A stretch of 5,381 bases of DNA, from NCBI GenBank assembly GCA_003550445.1, contig PUKG01000097.1:1-5381 (forward strand). Direction: 5' to 3'. Below the pieces are notes generated by a model, which saw only the letters and a program-made list of their open reading frames with translations, searched no databases and was not told the DNA's origin. The position numbers and the translations under genes were made by a program. Of this stretch, positions 1-4,763 are shown one piece after another (the stretch's first letter is position 1; each line of letters opens with the position of its first letter). This DNA comes from Halobacteroidaceae bacterium. GTDB taxonomy: Bacteria > Bacillota > Halanaerobiia > B1SED10-174.

Positions 1-424
1 CTCTACTACTTGTTACCAGGTGGCTGCTGCGGCCAATCCAGCCCAAACCTGCAGCCCTGGCTGCTGTCCTGTGGGGAAAAATACTTTGAAACTTATTGCC
101 AATTCTCTGGGAAGCTGGAATTGGAAAGGTCTGCCCCCCTGCTTCTTCCAGGAAAGTGCTCACCTCCAGCATTAACCGATCAAGCTGGGCATTAACAACC
201 CGGTAATGGTAAAGGTAAGTGAGGGAAGGGCCTTCTCTCAGCTGGTTAATTACCAGGCCCGGAAAGGGAGCCATAATGGAGACAGCATAAGGGAGACCCG
301 AAAAATCAATCCCTCCCCTGGAAAGGGCATCCTTTATTTCCTCAGTACCAAGGGCAGCAGTTCCCGCAAGACAACCACTTGCCCTGGCTTTATTTTTTAT
401 TCTCTCAACATAAATCGAGTCCAT
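1..424 (-). CDS. QueG-like [4Fe-4S] double-cluster protein, N-terminal part (runs off the left edge)
   Basis: I translated this frame by hand. From an ATG at 422-424 it stays open for 141 codons to the window edge, so only the N-terminal part is present. The best landmark is near the end: HRTAARAAGFGWIGRSSHLVT (residues 118-138) closely matches the region of epoxyqueuosine reductase (QueG) and its paralogues that reads roughly 'H..AARAGLGWIGK.SLL.T', which precedes the ferredoxin-like cysteine motifs. Those motifs would lie beyond the window. An upstream block, P-I-P-A-S-Q (101-106), also fits this family. QueG proper reduces epoxyqueuosine to queuosine in tRNA using cobalamin and two [4Fe-4S] clusters. 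Clostridial and archaeal genomes carry several paralogues of unknown substrate, and this is more likely one of those, since the N-terminus does not look like typical QueG. The start lies 2 nt after the stop of the DUF6485-like gene, so the two are probably co-transcribed and translationally linked. Family assignment is fairly sure; the reaction is not. Confidence 0.82.
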   Translation of the reverse strand, partial: MDSIYVERIKNKARASGCLAGTAALGTEEIKDALSRGGIDFSGLPYAVSIMAPFPGLVINQLREGPSLTYLYHYRVVNAQLDRLMLEVSTFLEEAGGQTFPIPASQRIGNKFQSIFPHRTAARAAGLGWIGRSSHLVTSSR

Positions 425-426
425 TT

Positions 427-621
427 TCAGGAGTTCTCCCGGATAAAGGCCTGGAAAGAACGATCATAGGTTTTCTCCGTTTCCGCAGAAAAAAAGCAAG
501 CCGGGAGCTGATTTGACCTGCGGTGAAAGGAAATACATTCACAGCATTTTCCCTTACGGGGACAGGGCTCATAGGTGCAGTTGCACATATCCATATTTTT
601 TCCTATTTGAGGACACTCCAT
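427..621 (-). CDS. small cysteine-rich DUF6485-like protein
   Basis: This 64-residue protein has eight cysteines (3, 13, 15, 20, 26, 27, 29, 42) in the spacing C-x9-C-x-C-x4-C-x5-CC-x-C, followed by LPACFF (39-44) and a conserved-looking tail with EKTYDRS (49-55). I recognise this as the DUF6485 type of short protein found in anaerobic bacteria and archaea; its function is unknown. The cysteine density suggests metal or Fe-S binding, which is inference. The ATG is supported by an AAGGAG (minus strand, at 632-637) 10 nt upstream and by a near-consensus promoter just beyond. It is the first gene of a unit with the QueG-like Fe-S gene, which starts 2 nt after its TGA. That tight coupling suggests a shared role, perhaps cluster or metal delivery or electron transfer for the larger enzyme. 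No signal peptide or membrane segment is visible, so it is probably cytoplasmic. Confidence 0.85.
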   Translation of the reverse strand: MECPQIGKNMDMCNCTYEPCPRKGKCCECISFHRRSNQLPACFFSAETEKTYDRSFQAFIRENS

Positions 622-653
622 TGAATAACAACTCCTTTTAACAGGCTATTAAT

Positions 654-682
654 ATTATAACGAAAAGAACCTTTAATGGCAA
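654..682 (-). promoter_or_regulatory. sigma-A type promoter for the DUF6485/QueG-like pair
   Basis: On the minus strand, TTGCCA (complement of 677-682) is followed after exactly 17 nt by a perfect TATAAT (complement of 654-659). The -35 matches TTGACA at five of six positions. Transcription would start near 647, giving a leader of about 25 nt that contains the AAGGAG ribosome binding site at 632-637. It lies in the 100-nt divergent gap with the MFS gene. I did not find an equally good plus-strand promoter there. The -10 box overlaps a short palindrome (TAATATTA, 650-657), which is probably just AT-rich promoter sequence. Confidence 0.8.
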
Positions 683-721
683 AGTTAACCACAGATAAAT
701 TGCTAAAACGGAGGGGAAATT

Positions 722-1969
722 ATGTTAAACCCTGAAAAAAAACTTGGTTTCCAGGTAATTGCTTCAGCCTGGCTTGCCGTTTTTTGCCTTTTTGGCTACC
801 GGGCTACTTTTTCCGTTCTTCTTGATCCCATGCAGGCAGATTTGGGCTGGACTGTAGGGCAGGTGTCCCTTGGTTATTCCCTGATGATGACAGTCTATGC
901 TTTAACGGCTTTTGCCAGCGGAGTTATCATCGACCGCTGGGGACCGCGCCCGGCTTATGCAGTCGGGGCAGTATTTGGAGCTCTGGGCTTTTTTTTAACC
1001 AGCCAGGTTCAAACCTATCCTGCTTACCTTGCTTCTTATGCAATTTTTGCGGGGATCGGAACCGGAATGCTCTGGGTTTCCTCAACGGTTTCTGTTCGGA
1101 AATGGTTCGTGGGCCCAAATTACGCCAGAATGTGGGGCTGGGCTTTTATGGGAGCACCTGTTTCCCAGGTTATTTTAAGCCTGGGAGTGGAAAACATTCT
1201 TACAACCGTTGACTGGCGTGCCGCAATGCAGGCTTTAAGCCTCGTAATATTGGGATCCCTTCTTTTGGCCACATTACTCAGTAAAAAGAACCCGGAAAAT
1301 TACGGCCTGCAGCCAGGAGGCGGGACCAAGCCTTTACCCGGTTCTACCTGGACTCTGAAGCAGGCCTATTCCTCCTTTGCCATCTGGGGAGCTATCCTTG
1401 CTTTTTTCTTCAGTCTGGTGGGAGAATTTTTGATCTGGACCCAGGTTGTTATGTTTTGGGTTCGGGAAATCGGCCTGCCCCTGGGAACCGCAACCAATTT
1501 GTATGTTCTAATTGGACTCAGCGGTATTGTTTTAATGCCTTTAATGGGGGTAATTGCAGATCGGGTTGTGGCAAAGCAGGAGAAAGAAGCCCGGGGCAGA
1601 AAAATCATGCTTATCTTCGCTCCCCTCTCCGGGGTAATTGCCTGCATTCTCCTTTTTTCAACAAGTTTTTCCCTTCTGGGCGGGGCCATTTCTGCTATCC
1701 TTTTTACGGTTTACTGGGCAATTGAACCAGGGGGCGTTGCGGGTTATGCGGGGGCCATTTTTGGCCGGGCTTCTCTGGGGAAAATCTGGGGGTTAGCAAC
1801 CCTGATCTGTATGGGCTCAGGACCTGCACTTGGAACATTCATGGGTGGATTTCTTTACGATATTTCGGGTACCTATCTCTATTCAATCCTGTTTGCCCTC
1901 GTTTCATTCTTCCTTTCAGCCGTTTTTGCCTTTTTCCTCCCTTTAAAGGCTAAAAAGGGCATAAATTAG
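722..1969 (+). CDS. MFS transporter, 12 transmembrane segments, substrate unknown
   Basis: This 415-residue protein is mostly hydrophobic helices and is the usual length for a 12-helix major facilitator superfamily permease of the cytoplasmic membrane. The first half carries the MFS loop 2-3 signature, GVIIDRWGPRP (67-77). A degenerate copy, GVIADR plus a basic stretch ending RGRK (276-293), sits at the equivalent place in the second half. The charged segment around 187-215 (SKKNPENYG onward) is the central cytoplasmic loop between the two six-helix bundles. Late motifs, SLGKIWGLAT (351-360) and GPALGTFMGGFLYD (367-380), resemble the oxalate/formate antiporter and monocarboxylate-type branch. 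An organic anion substrate is therefore possible but only inferred. The start is fixed by GGAGGG (710-715), 6 nt before the ATG. The gene is divergent from the DUF6485-like gene, and msrA follows 62 nt later with its own promoter-like sequence. No clear terminator lies between, so read-through into msrA is possible. Confidence 0.93.
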   Translation: MLNPEKKLGFQVIASAWLAVFCLFGYRATFSVLLDPMQADLGWTVGQVSLGYSLMMTVYALTAFASGVIIDRWGPRPAYAVGAVFGALGFFLTSQVQTYPAYLASYAIFAGIGTGMLWVSSTVSVRKWFVGPNYARMWGWAFMGAPVSQVILSLGVENILTTVDWRAAMQALSLVILGSLLLATLLSKKNPENYGLQPGGGTKPLPGSTWTLKQAYSSFAIWGAILAFFFSLVGEFLIWTQVVMFWVREIGLPLGTATNLYVLIGLSGIVLMPLMGVIADRVVAKQEKEARGRKIMLIFAPLSGVIACILLFSTSFSLLGGAISAILFTVYWAIEPGGVAGYAGAIFGRASLGKIWGLATLICMGSGPALGTFMGGFLYDISGTYLYSILFALVSFFLSAVFAFFLPLKAKKGIN

Positions 1970-1972
1970 TAA

Positions 1973-2001
1973 TGGTAATTATTATTAAAAAGGGGTATAA
2001 T
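1973..2001 (+). promoter_or_regulatory. likely promoter for msrA
   Basis: A perfect TATAAT (1996-2001) lies in the short gap after the MFS gene. The hexamer 17 nt upstream is TGGTAA (1973-1978), only half matching TTGACA, so the -35 is weak. The predicted start near 2008 would give a leader of about 24 nt that includes the AGGAGG at 2019-2024. This suggests msrA can be transcribed independently of the transporter. An activator or alternative sigma factor may help, but no operator is evident. Confidence 0.55.
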
Positions 2002-2018
2002 AGAGGAAGTAAAAACTG

Positions 2019-2024
2019 AGGAGG
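2019..2024 (+). promoter_or_regulatory. strong ribosome binding site that sets the msrA start
   Basis: A full AGGAGG is placed 7 nt before the ATG at 2032. It is important because it shows that translation starts upstream of the in-frame TGA at 2179. The apparent start at 2281, after the TGA, has no comparable site and lies inside the conserved MsrA fold. Confidence 0.9.
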
Positions 2025-2031
2025 AAACAGG

Positions 2032-2763
2032 ATGTTAAAAATTGCTGCAATTGGAGCTTTTATTATAGTTCTCCTGTTAGTAGCCTTTTCTCAGGAGGTG
2101 TATGAAGTGCAGGCAGAAATTCCCCCCCTTGACAAGGAAACCAATGAAAATTATGAACTTGCAACATTTGCCCTGGGCTGATTCTGGGGCCCTGATGCCC
2201 GGTTCGGGCAATTAAATGGAGTAATTAGTACCGTTGTTGGTTATGCTGGAGGTTCAACAGAAAACCCAACCTACAGGAATATGGGAGATCATACCGAGAC
2301 TCTTCAGATAAAGTTTGACCCAGAAAAAATTTCTTTCTCCGAACTATTGGAAATTTTCTGGGCAGATCACAACCCATCATCTTACCCCTATTCCCGTCAG
2401 TACAGGGCTGTAGTTTTTTTCCATGATTCCGAGCAGGAAGAGCTTGCTAAAAAAACCCGTGATGAAATTGCTGCCAAAACGGATAGAACTGTTTTTACTG
2501 CCATTGAACCCTACTCCAATTTCTATAATGCCGAGGATTACCATCAAAAATATTATCTTCAGGCAAACCGGAGGCTGATGGGTGAACTAAGAGAAATCTA
2601 CCCTGATTTTAACGATCTGGTATACTCAACGGCGGTAGCCAGAATAAACGGTTATATTATGGGTTATGGAACACCGGAAGATCTGGAAAGGGATTTACCA
2701 AAGCTTGGACTTACCGAAAGGTCACAAACGGATTTAATCTCAGCTTTTCAAAGACGAAACTAA
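2032..2763 (+). CDS. msrA: selenoprotein MsrA: peptide-methionine (S)-S-oxide reductase with selenocysteine at residue 50 (TGA read through)
   Basis: The 243-residue protein reduces methionine-S-sulfoxide in proteins back to methionine. The frame runs from the ATG at 2032 through one in-frame TGA (codon 50, 2179-2181) to TAA at 2761-2763. The TGA sits exactly where MsrA has its catalytic cysteine: ATFALG-U-FWG (44-53) against the family's ATFAGG-C-FWG. Other family landmarks follow in order: GVISTVVGYAGG (63-74), ENPTY (77-81), GDHTE (85-89, the acid region that protonates the substrate), FDPEKISFSELLEIFW (95-110), SRQYR (121-125) and AEDYHQKYY (167-175). Residues 1-29 are a hydrophobic export signal or membrane anchor, with a possible cleavage after VQA (26-28), so the enzyme probably acts outside the cytoplasm. 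A C-terminal extension (about 185-243, with STAVARINGYIMGYG) lies beyond the core. There is no cysteine anywhere, so no resolving cysteine; recycling must use an external thiol or selenol. A pseudogene or sequencing error is the alternative. The hairpin after the TGA, the exact alignment and the otherwise intact gene argue against it. Confidence 0.94.
2179..2181 (+). other. selenocysteine codon (UGA) at the MsrA catalytic position
   Basis: This is the only in-frame stop triplet between the msrA ATG and its terminal TAA. It replaces the nucleophilic cysteine codon of the MsrA active site, giving G-U-F-W-G. Identifiable MsrA sequence lies on both sides in the same frame, without any frameshift. 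Decoding needs selA, selB, selC and selD elsewhere in the genome; none is in this window. Confidence 0.92.
2182..2212 (+). promoter_or_regulatory. bacterial SECIS hairpin directly after the msrA UGA
   Basis: A six-pair stem, TGCCCG (2196-2201) with CGGGCA (2205-2210), closes a GTT triloop (2202-2204). The loop starts with G and lies 20 nt after the UGA. The published general rule for bacterial SECIS elements, as I recall it, is a small apical loop with a G in its first two positions, about 16-37 nt from the UGA. This hairpin fits. It is inside the coding sequence and encodes part of PDARFGQ (residues 54-60), so its RNA shape and protein sequence are both constrained. SelB carrying Sec-tRNA would bind the tip. 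The lower part, between the UGA and 2195, shows no long regular pairing. Confidence 0.85.
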
Positions 2764-2769
2764 AAGCAT

Positions 2770-2802
2770 AAAAAAATAGGCCCACACCGGGCCTATTTTT
2801 TT
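2770..2802. terminator. bidirectional intrinsic terminator between msrA and the convergent AKR gene
   Basis: The GC core TAGGCCC (2777-2783) pairs perfectly with GGGCCTA (2789-2795) around a 5-nt loop (ACACC). It is flanked by seven A on the left (2770-2776) and seven T on the right (2796-2802), so it works as a rho-independent terminator for transcripts from either side. The core begins 13 nt after the msrA stop. On the other strand it overlaps the last codons of the aldo/keto reductase: the TAG stop (2793-2795) lies in the stem and the final lysine codons lie in the T run. Confidence 0.95.
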
Positions 2803-3902
2803 AATGCTTCTTTTACTTCTTTTAACTGGTCAATGATCTCAATATTCTGGGGGCATTTATCAAGGCATTCCCCGCATTCAATACAATGTTCAGCGGTTTT
2901 TCCCTGGGGAACAAAACGTTCTCCATCTTCCATCTTTTGGTAAACTTCCCGGGCATAATCCTTCAGGTCATATACCCGGTAATAATTCATTAGCTGAAAA
3001 TTTGCGGGAATATTGACGTCATGGGGACAGGGCATACAATAACCACAATTGGTGCAGTAAAGTTGAGCAAGTGCTTTAAGTTCTTCTGTTGTTGCTTTAA
3101 TTTTGTCGTGTTCTATCTGGCTTAACGGTTCAGGCCTGGAAGCAGTATCAATGTTTTCTTCTACCATGGAGATGTCTTCCATTCCGGAAACGGCGGTACT
3201 TACATTGGGATTAGCCAGGACAAACCTAAGGGCCAGTTCAGCAGAAGTGCTAACTCCTTCGGGCAGCATTTCTTCGATAACCTTTGAAGGCCTGGCAAGA
3301 CGTCCCCCCGCTACAGGTCCCATCACAGCCACTCCCATACCTTTTTTCCGGGCAAGGGAAATAGCTTCTTCATTCTCCCGGTTCAGGATATTATATTGGA
3401 CCAGCATTGTCGCAAAGTGGCCATCTTCAATTATCTTCTTTAAATCCTCAACCTCTCCGTGAAAGGAAAAACTAATATTTTTTATCAGGCCTTTTTCCTT
3501 TGCCCTGACGGCCTTTTCCAAAAAGCCTCCGGGGCCTAAAACCTTTTCCCGGTATTTTTCTCCGTTTAAACTCCACAGGTGGTAGAAATCAATATAATCT
3601 GTTTGCAAGCGGGTTAAGGATTGTTCTAAAAGCTCATCCAGGTCATATTCATCTTCCATCCCTACGGGACATTTAGTTGAAATATAAACCTTGTCCCGGT
3701 AGCCATCTTTGAGGGCTTCCCCAACCAATCCTTCGCTTTTGTGATCACAATAAAAGGGAGCGGTATCAATATAATTAATCCCCAGGTCAATTGCTTTTCG
3801 AATTATTGGGGTTGCTTTCTTTGGTTCGTGGGGAATCCGCATTGCCCCAAATGATAAAGGGGTAATTTCAATTCCGTCGGGCCCAAAGCTTCGCTTTTGC
3901 AT
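2793..3902 (-). CDS. aldo/keto reductase with C-terminal 2x[4Fe-4S] ferredoxin-like domain
   Basis: The first 270 or so of 369 residues are an aldo/keto reductase barrel that would reduce carbonyls with NAD(P)H. The classic catalytic tetrad is visible: D46 and Y51 in IDTAPFY, K77 in STKCP, and H108 in DFYHLW. The C-terminus carries two cysteine motifs for [4Fe-4S] clusters: C283-x2-C286-x2-C289-x2-C292-P, and C340-x2-C343-x2-C346-x3-C350-P. This fused architecture is common in anaerobic bacteria and archaea and is usually annotated 'aldo/keto reductase, 4Fe-4S'. The physiological substrate is generally unknown, and the clusters suggest electron exchange with ferredoxin. No signal peptide is seen, so it is cytoplasmic. 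The start is supported by GAGGAGG (complement of 3909-3915), 6 nt upstream, overlapping by one base the stop of the DUF503 gene. It is the last gene of the minus-strand cluster and ends inside the shared terminator. Confidence 0.95.
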   Translation of the reverse strand: MQKRSFGPDGIEITPLSFGAMRIPHEPKKATPIIRKAIDLGINYIDTAPFYCDHKSEGLVGEALKDGYRDKVYISTKCPVGMEDEYDLDELLEQSLTRLQTDYIDFYHLWSLNGEKYREKVLGPGGFLEKAVRAKEKGLIKNISFSFHGEVEDLKKIIEDGHFATMLVQYNILNRENEEAISLARKKGMGVAVMGPVAGGRLARPSKVIEEMLPEGVSTSAELALRFVLANPNVSTAVSGMEDISMVEENIDTASRPEPLSQIEHDKIKATTEELKALAQLYCTNCGYCMPCPHDVNIPANFQLMNYYRVYDLKDYAREVYQKMEDGERFVPQGKTAEHCIECGECLDKCPQNIEIIDQLKEVKEALKK

Positions 3903-3914
3903 TATTTTCCTCCT

Positions 3915-4190
3915 CTATGAAATATACTCGATTTCCAGGTTAATAATCTCGCATTCCCGCTCAATAATCGAGGTTAGCTGCTGGATGGTCCGCTCAATGT
4001 GGCGCCGGTCATTGGAGACATGGGCAGCAACTATCACTGCACTCTGCCAGGTATCCTGGGCTCCTACTTCTGCAATTGAAACATTATAGCGGCAGCGGAT
4101 CCGATCCAGAAAACTTCTTAGAATTTTCCTTTTTTCTTTGAGCGAATTTACCCCCAGGAAACGCAAATTCCAGGTGCATATTCCGGTCAT
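3915..4190 (-). CDS. DUF503 (YlxP-like) family protein
   Basis: This 91-residue protein matches the DUF503 family along its whole length: an N-terminal strand, then NSLKEKRKILRSFLDRIRCRYNVS (15-38) and the hallmark IAEVGAQDTWQSA (39-51), followed by VSNDRRHIE (58-66) and a short acidic end. Bacillus YlxP belongs to this family, where it lies in the nusA-infB-rbfA region. A role in ribosome or RNA biology has been suggested, but the biochemical function is not firmly known. Here it is instead between a barrel-like exported protein (30 nt upstream) and an aldo/keto reductase (12 nt downstream), so it may be a second copy or have moved. A GGAGG (complement of 4200-4204) lies 9 nt before the ATG. 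The tight spacing indicates an operon with the AKR gene. Confidence 0.9.
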   Translation of the reverse strand: MTGICTWNLRFLGVNSLKEKRKILRSFLDRIRCRYNVSIAEVGAQDTWQSAVIVAAHVSNDRRHIERTIQQLTSIIERECEIINLEIEYIS

Positions 4191-4220
4191 GGGCCTTCGC
4201 CTCCGTTTTGTCGCTTTAAT

Positions 4221-4712
4221 TTAGAACCTGTACGCTCCTCCTACCTGGAGTCGGGGAAAATCAAGATCTCTGCTTATTACCCCGCCCCTTAAGTCCCAAT
4301 TCGGGTTTACCGTGTACCTGACTCCCACCTGGTACTCAAGGGAGAAGCTACTTCCGTCGGTGACAAGTGCCGCTTCAGCTATTCCCAGAAAATCGTCGTT
4401 TAAGGATCGAGCCGCGTTAAAACCCAGGTAAAACTTTTGTCCCCTGGAAACACCCCCGATAACAGATAGGGAGGGCCGAGCCTGGACTTTAACCCCAAAC
4501 CTGCTGTAAGGGCCTCCTATTCGGCCGGAAAAAGCAAGGTTTTGGGTTACTCCATATTCTCCCCCCAGAACTACTCCTCTATCACCAACGACCATCAGGC
4601 TTACCTCTCCTCCATGGGTTGATACCCAGGGAAGCTGCAGGGCAAGCACAGAAGTCGAGCTAAAAACCAGCACCAAAAAAAGAACCGTAAAAATCAATCC
4701 CTTTTTTTTCAT
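4221..4712 (-). CDS. small exported protein, probable beta-barrel (unidentified)
   Basis: From the ATG at 4710-4712 the protein has 163 residues. The N-terminus, KKK then a long hydrophobic run ending SSTSVLA (about residues 18-24), is a standard Sec signal peptide, with likely cleavage after VLA. The remainder has no further membrane helix. It is built of short alternating polar/hydrophobic segments rich in G, S, Y and R, such as LSVIGGVSRG, KFYLGFNAAR and SLEYQVGVRYTV. It ends LQVGGAYRF, with a terminal phenylalanine like the last strand of outer-membrane beta-barrels. I therefore infer a small barrel with roughly eight strands, but I do not recognise a named family. A longer version starting at TTG (4743-4745) is possible in frame, but it has no ribosome binding site and would spoil the signal peptide, so I chose the ATG. 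If the organism lacks an outer membrane, a secreted beta-rich protein is the alternative. Confidence 0.75.
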   Translation of the reverse strand: MKKKGLIFTVLFLVLVFSSTSVLALQLPWVSTHGGEVSLMVVGDRGVVLGGEYGVTQNLAFSGRIGGPYSRFGVKVQARPSLSVIGGVSRGQKFYLGFNAARSLNDDFLGIAEAALVTDGSSFSLEYQVGVRYTVNPNWDLRGGVISRDLDFPRLQVGGAYRF

Positions 4713-4717
4713 CTTTA

Positions 4718-4723
4718 CCTCCT
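4718..4723 (-). promoter_or_regulatory. ribosome binding site that sets the start of the barrel-like protein
   Basis: AGGAGG (complement of 4718-4723) lies 5 nt before the ATG at 4710-4712. It decides for this start against the upstream in-frame TTG at 4743-4745, which lacks such a site. Confidence 0.85.
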
Positions 4724-4734
4724 TTTTCCCTTTT

Positions 4735-4763
4735 ATTATATTCAAATTCGCGGAAAGACTCAG
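4735..4763 (-). promoter_or_regulatory. possible internal promoter for the barrel/DUF503/AKR genes
   Basis: A perfect TATAAT (complement of 4735-4740) lies in the gap, and 17 nt upstream is CTGAGT (complement of 4758-4763), which keeps only the central TGA of a -35. The latter overlaps the stop of the upstream gene. A transcript would start near 4728, leaving a short leader with the AGGAGG. The AT-rich gap could produce this match by chance. Confidence 0.45.

Noticed and set aside
10..469. Plus-strand ORFs at 10-195 and 206-469.
   Set aside because: Both lie opposite the QueG-like and DUF6485-like genes, whose minus-strand translations carry recognisable motifs. The plus-strand products look random.
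622..721. Plus-strand promoter or operator for the MFS gene (TTAACA at 638-643, palindromes GTTAAC at 684-689 and TAATATTA at 650-657).
   Set aside because: No -35/-10 pair with acceptable spacing could be found, and the palindromes are too short to support a regulator site.
927..1725. ORFs in other frames within the MFS gene (927-1118 minus, 1366-1689 minus, 1456-1725 plus).
   Set aside because: They are shadows of a convincing 12-helix transporter; their translations have no coherent features or ribosome binding sites worth noting.
2102..2215. An out-of-frame 37-codon ORF within msrA, preceded by AGGAGG at 2093-2098.
   Set aside because: It has an odd basic composition, overlaps the MsrA frame, which has clear homology on both sides, and resembles no known leader. 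The internal AGGAGG is explained by Gln-Glu-Val codons.
2281..2763. A separate 160-residue MsrA starting at the ATG at 2281.
   Set aside because: It would begin inside the conserved fold, lack the catalytic residue and have no good ribosome binding site. The frame continues upstream through the TGA to an ATG with AGGAGG.
2032..2763. msrA as a pseudogene with a nonsense mutation.
   Set aside because: The only stop is at the exact catalytic Cys position, a SECIS-type hairpin follows, and there are no frameshifts or other damage. Complete absence of cysteine also fits a Sec enzyme.
3103..3462. Plus-strand ORF of 119 codons opposite the aldo/keto reductase.
   Set aside because: It is antisense to the well-conserved AKR barrel, and its serine/proline-rich product is typical of a shadow frame.
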